The notes under the pieces are model-generated. The model made no database searches. It was not told the origin of the DNA and saw only the letters and a list, made by a program, of their open reading frames with translations. Of a stretch of DNA of 64,000 nt, positions 17,503 to 26,135 are shown in pieces. The DNA comes from Akkermansiaceae bacterium (lineage in GTDB: Bacteria; Verrucomicrobiota; Verrucomicrobiia; Verrucomicrobiales; Akkermansiaceae): the NCBI GenBank assembly GCA_024233115.1, contig JACKQB010000004.1, positions 434,001-498,000 of the forward strand, written 5' to 3'. The position numbers were made by a program, and so were the translations under genes. Each line of letters starts with the position of its first letter. The first letter of the stretch is position 1.

Positions 17503-18525
17503 GTGAACGAGTATTTTCCGCCAAAACAAGGGGTGAAGAACTGGACGAGGCTCTTGAGCATGTTCATCTATCCGGGGACAAACGATGCCAGGGCGCGTGT
17601 CAATGCCATGGCGGAAAACCTCAAAAAACAAGGCATGAGCTACGAGGTCATGCCGATGAAAAACGATCAAACTGCGGCGATCTCCTTTGTGCAGTCCAAT
17701 GAGCAGGTCGTGGAGTTCAACCTTTTCTTTTTCCATACCACCCATGATGGGAAAACGTTGATTGGCCGACAGTTTGTCACCCGGACAACACCCGATAAAA
17801 AGGCCAGCATGCTCGACATGGCCGATAAAAGTAAATCGGTATGGCTTAAACAGCTCATCGGGGCACAGTTCCCGGCATTCACCTTTCCCAAGGCACCATC
17901 CCCCACAGCGCCCACCCTAACAGACCTAAGGGCCGTCGAGGAGAAAGTCGACGACATGCGCCACAAAGGCAAGCTCATCGTTGTCGATAAGGCATACCTG
18001 AGGAAACAAGGGTCGGATGAGGCGCCAGACGCACCATTTTCCATTGTGTTACCCAAAGCGGCAGCTGATCAAGGCATCTTTATCACGGGAAAACCCAAGG
18101 TGCCGGAGATCATTCGTGTTAGCCTGGCTACCAAGGATAAGAAACTCATGGAAAACATCCGCTTTACCTCCCTGAAGGTCGGCGTGAAGGACTCCTCCAA
18201 ACTGCGGGTGCAAAAGGCTCTGGCCATGATCGAAAGTCAGATGGTGCCGAAGTTTTTTAACGGCTACGTCGGTGGAAAAATTGTCGACCGCTACCAGACC
18301 AAAGTCGGCCCCTACGACGCAGGTGTCCTGTTGGGACAAATGTCCGGCAAGGATGACAAAAAGTACTTCGTCAAGTTCGTAGCGATCATTCAGCCCGGTA
18401 AAGCCGATGGTCTGGTCGCCGTCATGATGCTCGACCCTTCAACAGGAGACCCCCAAAAACTCCAGCAACGACTCAACAACGGCTATGTCCAGCAAGTCCT
18501 GCACACGCTCAGGTTCGAGAAGTAG
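17503..18525 (+). CDS. Unknown protein, probably the body of a secreted protein truncated by a nonsense codon
   Basis: 340 residues if translation starts at the GTG at 17503. I do not recognise a family. Hydrophilic, alpha/beta character, Lys-rich, no membrane segment. The same frame extends upstream 20 more codons to a TAG, and beyond it to a signal peptide, so the intact ancestor was probably a periplasmic or secreted protein of about 407 residues starting near 17302. Without the signal the present product would stay in the cytoplasm, so it may be a pseudogene. It ends 7 bp from the convergent small membrane protein gene, with no visible terminator. Confidence 0.6.
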   Translation: MNEYFPPKQGVKNWTRLLSMFIYPGTNDARARVNAMAENLKKQGMSYEVMPMKNDQTAAISFVQSNEQVVEFNLFFFHTTHDGKTLIGRQFVTRTTPDKKASMLDMADKSKSVWLKQLIGAQFPAFTFPKAPSPTAPTLTDLRAVEEKVDDMRHKGKLIVVDKAYLRKQGSDEAPDAPFSIVLPKAAADQGIFITGKPKVPEIIRVSLATKDKKLMENIRFTSLKVGVKDSSKLRVQKALAMIESQMVPKFFNGYVGGKIVDRYQTKVGPYDAGVLLGQMSGKDDKKYFVKFVAIIQPGKADGLVAVMMLDPSTGDPQKLQQRLNNGYVQQVLHTLRFEK

Positions 18526-18532
18526 TGCCCGG

Positions 18533-18853
18533 CTACTTCCTGGCATTCTTCGCCAGGGGAAAACACAAACCTAACAGTATAAGACAGGAGACGGGAAGCG
18601 GGTTCAAGAAATCGCCGTGGACGATGTTGATGACCAGGATGGTGATGGCGTAGAGAAACAGGAAAAAGACCGAGATGGCGGACCGGGTCAGCAACATGGC
18701 ACCCACGGCGACAGTGACAAAACCAAACGGAAGCGCAAAGGATTCCCCCGGGCTAAGCCGACCACCAAAGATACAGGTTCCCATGGCAACAGTTCCAACG
18801 ATCATCATTAGGACGCCAAGGGCTACAAAGAGGTGGGGCTTTTTCTTTCGCAT
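18533..18853 (-). CDS. Small four-helix membrane protein at the end of the nor cluster
   Basis: 106 residues from ATG 18853 (MRKKKPHLFVALG); a longer frame to 19018 would antisense the COX4-like gene and is rejected. Four hydrophobic segments fill almost the whole protein. No family recognised. It follows the COX4/NorF-like gene by 28 bp on the same strand, so it is probably the last cistron of the nitric-oxide reductase operon. Confidence 0.6.
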   Translation of the reverse strand: MRKKKPHLFVALGVLMMIVGTVAMGTCIFGGRLSPGESFALPFGFVTVAVGAMLLTRSAISVFFLFLYAITILVINIVHGDFLNPLPVSCLILLGLCFPLAKNARK

Positions 18854-18881
18854 GGTTTTATGAATAATCGCTGTGCTGTGG

Positions 18882-19121
18882 TCAGTGGAGGATAATGCAG
18901 GAGGAGGCAAGGAAGAGCACGACCACCATCGATAACGCGGCCTTCCAGAAAAGGTTGGCTCTTTTGAGTTCCATGAATTGGAAGGCGACGAGAAGGAGTT
19001 TGACCACACCGAGACCAAGCACGGCCAGGACCAGGTAGCCGCTGTCCTGTAGCATGTTTGCGGCGAATACAGCGATGGCTGTTAGTAATAGTAGAACGCC
19101 AAGCGTGGTGATGTTTTTCAT
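18882..19121 (-). CDS. norF: Cytochrome c oxidase subunit IV-like / NorF-like protein
   Basis: 79 residues from the ATG at 19121, four bases after the norE stop. Three transmembrane segments, with VKLLLVAFQFMELKRAN between the second and third; that stretch is typical of the prokaryotic COX4 family, which includes NorF. NorE and NorF are small accessory membrane proteins in nor clusters that support NO reductase activity (family knowledge). Position right after the NorE-like gene supports the call. A TTG at 19133 is a less likely start. Confidence 0.75.
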   Translation of the reverse strand: MKNITTLGVLLLLTAIAVFAANMLQDSGYLVLAVLGLGVVKLLLVAFQFMELKRANLFWKAALSMVVVLFLASSCIILH

Positions 19122-19125
19122 AGCT

Positions 19126-19716
19126 TTAGACAAGTAGGTAGATGACCGGAAACAGCAGCAGCCAGATCAGGTCACACATGTGCCAGAAGACGCCCCCGGC
19201 CTCGTAGTCCTCCGCTGCAATCGTTTTGTTCGGGTTTTTGAGTCGGAATGCCATGCTGGCGAGGATCACAAGCCCGACCAGGACGTGCATCACATGAAAA
19301 CAGGTGAGCAACCAGTAGAAGGTAAAGAAGGTGTCATAGCCCAGGACCAGGCCATCCTGGATTTTCCCATGATATTCGACGGCTTTGAGCACAAGAAACA
19401 GCAGGCCGCCCAGCATGGTGAATAACAACAAACGGTGCGCGCGCTGCATGTCGCCACGTTTGACCTGCTCCACACTACACGCCATGAAATAGCCACTGGT
19501 CAGCAGAAAAACCGTGTTGATCACGCCATACAGCGGGTTCAGCAGGAGGCGTGATGCGTGGAATACCCCGGGGTCGTTTTGGGCTGATACCATGAATGCG
19601 ATCAGGGCAACACCGAAGGTAAACAGCTCCATTAATACGAGCGACCAAATCAACAGGCCGCCCGGCGGGTACCAGATGCTTTTCGGATCGATGGATGTGG
19701 TGGCTTGGGCAGACAT
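19126..19716 (-). CDS. norE: Cytochrome c oxidase subunit III family protein (NorE-like)
   Basis: 196-residue, five-helix heme-copper oxidase subunit III homologue. Conserved features: YPPGGLLIW at the N-terminus, LTSGYFMA in helix 2, LKAVEYHGKI (COX3 Glu), FHVMHVLVG in helix 4 and FWHMCDLIWLLLFPVIYL at the end. No stand-alone oxidase subunit I or II is nearby, but NorB, NorC, NorD and NorQ are, so this is the NorE type that accompanies NO reductase. Starts at ATG 19716, 145 bp after norD; the gap of 144 bp shows no clear promoter or terminator. Confidence 0.85.
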   Translation of the reverse strand: MSAQATTSIDPKSIWYPPGGLLIWSLVLMELFTFGVALIAFMVSAQNDPGVFHASRLLLNPLYGVINTVFLLTSGYFMACSVEQVKRGDMQRAHRLLLFTMLGGLLFLVLKAVEYHGKIQDGLVLGYDTFFTFYWLLTCFHVMHVLVGLVILASMAFRLKNPNKTIAAEDYEAGGVFWHMCDLIWLLLFPVIYLLV

Positions 19717-19860
19717 TATTTTGATAGGGTGAATAGGATAATTTCCAGGGTTGATGCCTGCGGCGCTGGGCAGAATTTACAGAGTGTAACAGAATTTTTT
19801 AGACGCCATCACTAAGAGTTTTCTTAATTTGATTCATTCTGTTCATGCTGTCCAACAAAT

Positions 19861-21570
19861 CTAACTGGCAATCAGTTTTGAAAACAGCTTGCTCATATAC
19901 TGGCTGAGTTGTTGGGGGGAGTTGACAACATCGAAGTGGTGACGACTGAACATCATCGGAAAAGTTTCCGTGGCCTGCTTCTCGATGGCGAAAGCGTGGG
20001 TGCGAAGCCCGTGGAGCTTGCCGGTTTCGATCGCCTTGCGCACGTCGCGGATGCCATAGGTGCCTTCGTAGCGGTCGTAGTCGCAGGGACGGCCGTCGGT
20101 GACGAGGATGGCGACCTTGTGCGAGGCGTGCTGGTTGAGAAGCATCTCATGGGCGTGGCGCAGCGCCGGGCCGATCCGGGTGTAGCCCTGCGGCTGGAGC
20201 GCGCCGAAGTGGAGCTTCGCCTTCCGCCACGGTTCGTGGAAGTCCTTGAGCAGTTCGTAGCGGCACGACCGCCGGGTGTTCGACGAGAAACCGGCGACGG
20301 CGAAGGACTCGATGGCGCCGTCGATGACCTCACCGACACAGTAAACCGTTTCCATGATGGCATCGAGCACCCGCACGTCGCGCACCCAGGCGTCGGTGGA
20401 GAAGCTGAGGTCGAGGAGCAGCACCGCGGCGACATCGTGGATGTCCTTTTTCTGATTCAGATAGATCGCCTCGGACGGTGTGTGGCCAGTGCGAAGCTGC
20501 ACCTGGGAATCGATCACGGCATCGATATCAAAGTCATTTCCGTTAGGTTGCCGCTTCAGCTTGAGATACTCCGAGGTCAGACTGGCAAACTGCCGCTTCA
20601 GCTGCGCGACCAGGCCGGCGTGTTTGATTTCCGTAGCGGCAATCCAGTCGGGGTGGTTTTCCCGGTTTCTCTTTTCCTGGAGATAACACCAGTCCTGTTT
20701 GTAATCACGTTTACGGTAGTCCCACTCCGGGTAGGGGATGCCTGCGGAAGGTGTGGTGTCGTTGACCTCAAGATTGAGTCCGTCGAGGATGATGTCACTC
20801 CGGTAAATCGACTTGGGCCGTTCCTGCGAACGCATGACCTCCTTCATATCGACTTCCTTGAGCGCTTCCGCGTGTTCCTCCAGCTCGTCCTCATCGTCGG
20901 TCTTACGGCTCAGGCCACTGGTTTCCTCCAGACACTCGGCTTTTTCAAAAGTGTGGATCGGCATGTCGGCACCATGGCCATCGTCCTCGGGTGCGGCGAG
21001 CACCTCGACATCCATCTGACCCTTACCCTCGATCTCGGTGGTGATATCCACCGAAGCCTGGTCAAGCTCCTCGACGGCGGCGGAGAGCTGGTCTTTAGCT
21101 GTCGATTCGACGGTATGCTTGGGGGCGCCCAGGATATCCCAGAGGGTATCCTCGTCATCCACGAGCCTGTTTTCCAACCAAACCACTTTTTCCGCCAGAA
21201 AGGGGAATTCGTCAGACAGCTGGTTGACGTAATTGGCAAGCTCGTAGACGTTGCCCGTCCAGTCGTCGCGCATGGCGAGTGCCGCGACGATGGTTTTCAG
21301 TTCGTAGAGCCGGGTGTTCGCCTCAACGGAGTCCGCCTCATGAAACTGCGGTGGCAAACAAACCCGGTCCTTGGTGCTGAGGATACGGTGCCCGGTTTCA
21401 AAAATGCCCAGGTTTTTCCCCGACAGCATACGCGCAAGGAGGATGAGCGAGCCTCGGTGGTCGCTTAGCCCGGCTTGTCGGTCCTCGATTTCACGTTGTT
21501 GCGGCTTGGTGACAAAGCGCTGGTAAAGCGATTTCAGCCCCAAAAACGTGCTTTCCTCCCATTCAAACAT
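19861..21570 (-). CDS. norD: NorD-like VWA-domain activation protein for NO reductase
   Basis: 569-residue cytoplasmic protein. The C-terminal von Willebrand A domain (about residues 390-569) has an intact MIDAS motif DLSFST and a late VTDGRP loop. The N-terminal half is acidic and helical, as in NorD/CbbO. NorD partners the MoxR-type AAA+ ATPase NorQ to insert the non-heme iron FeB into NorB (family knowledge). It directly follows norQ in the operon. The start is ATG 21570. Upstream lie three 7-bp units and no Shine-Dalgarno sequence. Confidence 0.9.
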   Translation of the reverse strand: MFEWEESTFLGLKSLYQRFVTKPQQREIEDRQAGLSDHRGSLILLARMLSGKNLGIFETGHRILSTKDRVCLPPQFHEADSVEANTRLYELKTIVAALAMRDDWTGNVYELANYVNQLSDEFPFLAEKVVWLENRLVDDEDTLWDILGAPKHTVESTAKDQLSAAVEELDQASVDITTEIEGKGQMDVEVLAAPEDDGHGADMPIHTFEKAECLEETSGLSRKTDDEDELEEHAEALKEVDMKEVMRSQERPKSIYRSDIILDGLNLEVNDTTPSAGIPYPEWDYRKRDYKQDWCYLQEKRNRENHPDWIAATEIKHAGLVAQLKRQFASLTSEYLKLKRQPNGNDFDIDAVIDSQVQLRTGHTPSEAIYLNQKKDIHDVAAVLLLDLSFSTDAWVRDVRVLDAIMETVYCVGEVIDGAIESFAVAGFSSNTRRSCRYELLKDFHEPWRKAKLHFGALQPQGYTRIGPALRHAHEMLLNQHASHKVAILVTDGRPCDYDRYEGTYGIRDVRKAIETGKLHGLRTHAFAIEKQATETFPMMFSRHHFDVVNSPQQLSQYMSKLFSKLIAS

Positions 21571-21580
21571 GTTTTGTTAG

Positions 21581-21645
21581 TAGCGGGTAGCTGGTAGCGG
21601 GTTGCAAGCAGGTAAAACTTCCGTGCCTTCTGTGTCTTCCGTGGT
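21581..21645. repeat. Short tandem repeats between norQ and norD
   Basis: Three 7-bp units TAGCGGG, TAGCTGG, TAGCGGG lie at 21581-21601. Three 9-bp units TTCCGTGCC, TTCTGTGTC, TTCCGTGGT follow at 21619-21645. Together they fill most of the 76-bp gap. Same style as the other periodic gene-border repeats in this window. Confidence 0.6.
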
Positions 21646-21646
21646 T

Positions 21647-22459
21647 TTAAATGCTAATTTCAATGACCTGGCGCATCGCGGCGACGGCTTCCTCGTCATC
21701 GCTGAGGGGTTCGGCGATGGCGGTGGTGCAGGCGAGCCGCGGCGGGATGCCGGCGGTGATGAGCTTGCCGGCGGCGATCAGCAGGCGGGTCGAGACCGAC
21801 TCCATCAACGACAGCTCGGTGAGCTGGCGGATTTTGCGGCCGATGCGGACGATTTTCTTGGCGGTCGCCTCATCGCCACCGGACTCCGTGGCCACGATGG
21901 TGATTTCGTCGGCTTCGGTCGGGTATCCGAAATTCAGGGCGGCAAAACGCTGGCGGGTCGAGGGCTTGAGCTCGCGCAGGCTGCGCTGGTAGCCGGGGTT
22001 GTAGCTGACCACGAGCATGAAGTCGCCGGCCGCCCGCAGGCGCTCGCCGGTGCGATCAAGGAAGATCTCGCGGCGGTGGTCGGTGAGCGAGTGGATGACG
22101 ACGACGGCGTCGGCGCGGGCCTCGGCGATCTCATCGAGGTAGAGCAGGGCGCCGGAGCGCACCGCGCGGGTCACCGGACCGTCGTTCCAGACGGTGTCGC
22201 CGCCGACCAGCAGGTGGCGGCCGAGCAGGTCGGTGGCGGAGGTGTCCTCGTTGCAGGACACGGTGACCAGCTCGCGGCCGAGGCGCGCGGCCATGTGCTC
22301 GACGAAACGGGTTTTGCCGCAGCCGGTCGGTCCCTTGAGCATAAGCGGGAGCTGCGAGCGGTGGGCTTTTTCGCCCAGCTCCACCTCGCGCCCGGCGGGC
22401 AGGTAAAACGGCAGATCCGTTGCCATCGCAGGCGCGTTCTGAATCAGGGTCGGTGTCAT
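21647..22459 (-). CDS. norQ: NorQ-like MoxR-family AAA+ ATPase
   Basis: 270 residues from ATG 22459 (MTPTLIQNAP). Walker A GPTGCGKTRF near residue 44, Walker B LLYLDEIAEA near 107, and the CbbQ/NirQ/NorQ signature HMAARLGRELVTVSCNED. The ATG overlaps the norB stop in an ATGA, so translation is probably coupled. It provides the ATPase for FeB insertion together with NorD. An open frame continues upstream of this ATG through norB antisense sequence and is not used. Confidence 0.92.
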   Translation of the reverse strand: MTPTLIQNAPAMATDLPFYLPAGREVELGEKAHRSQLPLMLKGPTGCGKTRFVEHMAARLGRELVTVSCNEDTSATDLLGRHLLVGGDTVWNDGPVTRAVRSGALLYLDEIAEARADAVVVIHSLTDHRREIFLDRTGERLRAAGDFMLVVSYNPGYQRSLRELKPSTRQRFAALNFGYPTEADEITIVATESGGDEATAKKIVRIGRKIRQLTELSLMESVSTRLLIAAGKLITAGIPPRLACTTAIAEPLSDDEEAVAAMRQVIEISI

Positions 22460-23802
22460 GACTCGGCGGGGTCGTTGCCGAGCGCCTCGTCGGACGGGCG
22501 CCCATAGCGGATGAAGTTCAGAACAAAGAGCAGGATGCCGACGGTGAACAGGGCGGCGGCCAGCACCAGGCCGAGGAAGTGCGGTTCGACTTCCTTCTGC
22601 ACCTCCAGGAAATCCACTCCGGTGCGCCTTTCGAGCACCACCTGGCTCACTCCGGCCACTGCGAAGGCTCCGGTCATGGAAACCATGCCGATGTTCGAGA
22701 TCCAGAATCCGAAATTCGAGGCGGCGGTGTCCCACAACCTGCGGCCGGTCAACAGCGGCATCGCGTAGGCGATCATCGCGAAGACAATCATCGCATAGGC
22801 ACCCCAGAAGGCCAGGTGGCCGTGCATGGCGGTGACCAGGGTGCCGTGGGTCCACAGGTTCACCTGCGGCAGGGTGTGGGCGAAGCCGAGGAAGCCGGCG
22901 CCGACGAAGGACATGACCGCGCAACCCAGTGTCCAGGTCAGGGCGGTCTTGTTCGGGTGCTTGCGACCGCCCTTTTTCGCCATGTAGATCGCGTAGATCG
23001 CCATGCCGAGGAAGGCCAGCGGCTCGAGGGCGGAGAAGATGCCGCCGACGATCAGCCAGTAGCGCGGCACGCCGATGTAGTAATAGTGGTGGCCGGTACC
23101 GAGGATGCCGGAGATGAATGTCAGGCCGACGATGATGTAGAGCCACTTTTCGACGATTTCGCGGTCCACGCCGGTGAGCTTGATGAGCAGGAAACAGAGG
23201 ATGCCGCCCATGATCAGTTCCCACACGCCCTCGACCCAGAGGTGGACGACCCACCAGCGGTAGAACGAATCGAGCGTCTGGTTGTCGAAGGTGATCATGC
23301 CCGGCAGATAGAGCAATCCCGCGGCCAGCAGGCCCATGTAGAGGACGATGGCGGTGGTGGTGAAACGTTTGCCGTTCCACACCGTCCAGCCGATGTTGGC
23401 CAGGAAAAGCAGCACGTTGGCGACGACCAGATAGTCGAGCGGGCGAGGGATTTCGAGGAACTTGCGTCCCTCCCAGATGTTGAGATGATAGCAAATCACC
23501 GCCGTCACGCCGACCAGCAGGAACGAGATGAGCTGGGCGTAGGCGAGTTTCGGCCAGGCGAGTTCGCGATCGGCCTCCTCGGGGATGATGAAGTAGGCCG
23601 AACCCATGAATCCAAGCAGCAACCATACGATAAGCAGGTTGGTGTGGACCGCACGGGCCGTGTTGAAGGGGATGATGTCGTGCAGGACGTCGTAGCCCAT
23701 GTGGGCGAAGCCCATGATGAAACCGTAAACGATCTGGAGCACCAGCAACAGCAGCGCGGGCGCGAAGAACCAGTAGGCGATCTTCTGTGTCTTGAATTTC
23801 AT
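22456..23802 (-). CDS. norB: Nitric oxide reductase large subunit NorB (cNOR type)
   Basis: 448-residue membrane protein with 12 helices, reducing 2 NO to N2O. Ligands are visible: heme b His in AVHTNLL; FeB ligands in WWVVHLWVEGVWE (His plus the NorB-specific Glu) and GTGHHYYYIG (His-His); heme b3/b His in TAMHGHLAFWG. The length and lack of an N-terminal quinol-oxidase extension mark the cytochrome-c-dependent form, matching the norC-like gene immediately upstream. Start ATG 23802. Confidence 0.95.
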   Translation of the reverse strand: MKFKTQKIAYWFFAPALLLLVLQIVYGFIMGFAHMGYDVLHDIIPFNTARAVHTNLLIVWLLLGFMGSAYFIIPEEADRELAWPKLAYAQLISFLLVGVTAVICYHLNIWEGRKFLEIPRPLDYLVVANVLLFLANIGWTVWNGKRFTTTAIVLYMGLLAAGLLYLPGMITFDNQTLDSFYRWWVVHLWVEGVWELIMGGILCFLLIKLTGVDREIVEKWLYIIVGLTFISGILGTGHHYYYIGVPRYWLIVGGIFSALEPLAFLGMAIYAIYMAKKGGRKHPNKTALTWTLGCAVMSFVGAGFLGFAHTLPQVNLWTHGTLVTAMHGHLAFWGAYAMIVFAMIAYAMPLLTGRRLWDTAASNFGFWISNIGMVSMTGAFAVAGVSQVVLERRTGVDFLEVQKEVEPHFLGLVLAAALFTVGILLFVLNFIRYGRPSDEALGNDPAES

Positions 23803-23835
23803 GATTGTAAAATGTTAGAAGTGAACGGGTTCTTG

Positions 23836-24534
23836 TTACTTGGTTTTTCCGAGTTGTTCGAGGTAGTCGGCCAGGATGTCGAGCTCCTCAGGAGTGATCG
23901 GTAGTTTGGGCATGATCATTTTGCCGGGTTCGACGGGGCGTGGGTTTTCTATCTGCGCCCTGATTTCATCACGGGTGAGCCTTGCGCCGACGGTATCGAG
24001 AGCGGGACCGATGTTTCCACCTGTGCCGCTGACGCTGTGGCATCCGATGCAGGTCTTGGTGGTGAACAGCTCAGGCTGGGGGACTGTGCTGGTGACCACG
24101 GGTTGCGTGGCGACGCGGCCAAGCGGTGGTTTGGCGGGAAAGCCATTGAGATCCACCTCGCCACACCATTCGAGAAATGCGATGACGTTTTCGATTTCTT
24201 CATCGGTGAAGTTGTAATTCGTCATTTTCCGCTCACCCGGGAACATGGCCTGGGGGTCTTTCAGGAAGGATCTGATAAAACCTTTGCCGCGGCGCTCGAC
24301 CACCTTGGTGAGTTCCGGTGCGTAGTAGGCGCCTTCGCCGAAGAGGGTGTGGCAGCCCATGCAGTTGTTGTCCTCCCAGATGACCTTACCGGCGATGACC
24401 TCGGGTGTGAGCTTGTCTTCGTTGGTCTGTTTGGGCACCTGCCTGTGGGAGTCATAGGTGAGGGCGAGGAAGGCGGCGGTAAAGACGCCAGTGCCTCCCA
24501 GAAAGAAGGCGCGCGCTTGTGATTTGGATAACAT
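23836..24534 (-). CDS. norC: NorC-like cytochrome c with a second heme domain
   Basis: 232 residues: an N-terminal membrane anchor (ARAFFLGGTGVFTAAFLAL), then a NorC domain with CMGCH near residue 58 and the GAYYAPELT motif of NorC. A second cytochrome c domain carries CIGCH near residue 162 and a distal Met region (IMPKLP). Classical NorC is about 145-150 residues with one heme, so this is a NorC fused to an extra electron-carrier domain. It donates electrons to NorB. The gene is 33 bp upstream of norB and 20 bp after the SCO gene. Confidence 0.92.
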   Translation of the reverse strand: MLSKSQARAFFLGGTGVFTAAFLALTYDSHRQVPKQTNEDKLTPEVIAGKVIWEDNNCMGCHTLFGEGAYYAPELTKVVERRGKGFIRSFLKDPQAMFPGERKMTNYNFTDEEIENVIAFLEWCGEVDLNGFPAKPPLGRVATQPVVTSTVPQPELFTTKTCIGCHSVSGTGGNIGPALDTVGARLTRDEIRAQIENPRPVEPGKMIMPKLPITPEELDILADYLEQLGKTK

Positions 24535-24554
24535 AATTCGGGTTGTGGGTTGGT

Positions 24555-25244
24555 TTATTGGGTAGCTTCTATGATGGCTTTGATGGTGGCGGCAGGGTCG
24601 GCCGCGAGGCCTTCCTGACGGTGGATGATTTCGCCTTTGGCGTTGAGAACGGTGATCAGGTTGGAGTGGGCGAAGTCCCTGGCGTCAATCTTGCGGTATT
24701 GTATGCCGAGAACGACGGCAAGCTCCTGCACGGACGAGGTTTCCCCGGTCAGCAGGGTCCAGCGGGTGGGGTCGATGTTATTTTCCTCCTGGTACTCGGC
24801 GAGCCGGGCCGGGGTATCGGTTTCGGGGTCGATGGAAACAAAGGTGAAACCCGTCTTGGCGGCGACGTCCTTGGGCAGCCCTGCTTCGATCAGGCGCATG
24901 TCCGCAAGCAAACGGGGACAGGCGAACTTGCAGGTGGAGTATCCCATGGTGAGAACCTGGACGCGGCCACCGAGTGACTTGAGTTTGCGGTCGTGGCCGC
25001 CCTGGTCCTTCCAATCACTGTCAATCTGATAGATGGAATCGGCGCTAGCCTCCACCGCTTCAGGCGTGGGGTGTTCGGAGCAGCAGGATTTTTTCTCACC
25101 TTCGGCAATCACCGGGAAGCCGACGTTCGCCTCCTCCTCAGCGGTGGTGGCTTCGGCGGTGTTAGATGCTTGCTGTTTGGAATCACAGGATGAAAACACC
25201 AATGTTAGAAGACATCCTGTCATGAGAGACACTGTGAATTTCAT
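24555..25244 (-). CDS. SCO1/SenC-family copper chaperone lipoprotein
   Basis: 229 residues with a lipoprotein signal (TLVFSSC) and a thioredoxin fold carrying the SCO copper motif CKFACP near residue 108 and the distal His in DFAHSNL. A further CCSEH motif near residue 54 may add copper binding. SCO proteins metallate copper sites of secreted or membrane enzymes. Here, lodged between nirV and norC, the likely client is the copper nitrite reductase NirK, or it assists redox maintenance (inference). Confidence 0.9.
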   Translation of the reverse strand: MKFTVSLMTGCLLTLVFSSCDSKQQASNTAEATTAEEEANVGFPVIAEGEKKSCCSEHPTPEAVEASADSIYQIDSDWKDQGGHDRKLKSLGGRVQVLTMGYSTCKFACPRLLADMRLIEAGLPKDVAAKTGFTFVSIDPETDTPARLAEYQEENNIDPTRWTLLTGETSSVQELAVVLGIQYRKIDARDFAHSNLITVLNAKGEIIHRQEGLAADPAATIKAIIEATQ

Positions 25245-25264
25245 GGTAATAAATAGGTTGATGA

Positions 25265-26095
25265 TTACTTGGCGGGCGTATCGTCGGATACGAGGTCAGC
25301 CGCACAGCGGAAACCGAGGTTGGCCGTGGTGTAGTTACCTTTGAGCGATGAGCGGAATGCGTAGCGCATGAAGGCGGCGTAATTGTTGACATCCGTCGAT
25401 GTCAGCGCACCACCAGCGCAGAAGAGATTGCGTTCGATGCCGGAATCACCGCGCGATTCACCGGTGACCATGGCGTTATTAAAATCCTCGTTCCATTCCC
25501 AGATGAGACCGTGGAGTGCGCGGACACCGTAGATGTTCGGGGGAAAGGATTCCGGTGACGCCATGGCTGTGGAGGGTCGCTCAGAGTACCACTTCAGGAT
25601 CACCTGGGTGTAGGCGTCGTCGGAGGTGGCGTCGGCCTTGGTGCTGTCCGCCCGGGCGACGTATTCCCACTCATCAACGGTTGGCAGACGCTTCCCGAGC
25701 GACTGTGCATAAGCGCGGGCGGCGAACCAGGAAACATGGGTGACCGGGGCATCGAGGCCGTTTCCGGGATCGGTGTCAGATTTCCAATCTTTTAAATACG
25801 ATTTGTCGGCGAAGAGGCGGCTGACCTTCGACCGTTGCCAGCGCGGGTGTTTTTTGACAAATGCAAGAAACTGACCCTTGGTGACGGAGGTTTTATCGAG
25901 CCGGAATGCCGCGACCTTGCGTGGTGTTTTGTCCGTGGTATAAAGCGGGACATAGGAGCCTGCGGGGATATTCGCCATGGAGCCTTCCTCTCCCGCCACA
26001 GCATTGGTTTCTGTGGCCGGAGACGAAGGCTCCACACCCATCGCCAGACCACCGCTGAGAAGCAGTAGGCTGGTAAGGGTGTGGAGCGCTTTCAT
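25265..26095 (-). CDS. nirV: NirV-like formylglycine-generating-enzyme-fold protein
   Basis: 276-residue exported protein (signal peptide LLLLSGGLAMG) with a C-type-lectin/FGE-sulfatase fold: VSWFAARAYAQSLGKRLPTVDEWEY, then GLIWEWNEDF and GFRCA at the end. The formylglycine enzyme's catalytic cysteines are not obvious, so enzymatic activity is doubtful. NirV proteins of this fold are commonly encoded next to nirK in denitrifiers (family knowledge), and that is the arrangement here: nirK ends 40 bp upstream. Function of NirV is not established. Confidence 0.85.
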   Translation of the reverse strand: MKALHTLTSLLLLSGGLAMGVEPSSPATETNAVAGEEGSMANIPAGSYVPLYTTDKTPRKVAAFRLDKTSVTKGQFLAFVKKHPRWQRSKVSRLFADKSYLKDWKSDTDPGNGLDAPVTHVSWFAARAYAQSLGKRLPTVDEWEYVARADSTKADATSDDAYTQVILKWYSERPSTAMASPESFPPNIYGVRALHGLIWEWNEDFNNAMVTGESRGDSGIERNLFCAGGALTSTDVNNYAAFMRYAFRSSLKGNYTTANLGFRCAADLVSDDTPAK

Positions 26096-26135
26096 TGTCG
26101 GTTACGTGGTTGTTGTTTGACGGAAACACCAGGTG

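Noticed and set aside
19909..21468. A 519-codon open frame on the + strand opposite norD
   Set aside because: Composition is that of a codon-phase shadow of norD; no recognisable motifs, and norD has an intact VWA domain.
21647..23626. A 659-codon open frame covering norQ and continuing through the norB region
   Set aside because: The extra upstream part is translated from antisense-phase norB sequence (very Arg/Pro-rich). NorQ has a clear ATG at 22459 overlapping the norB stop.
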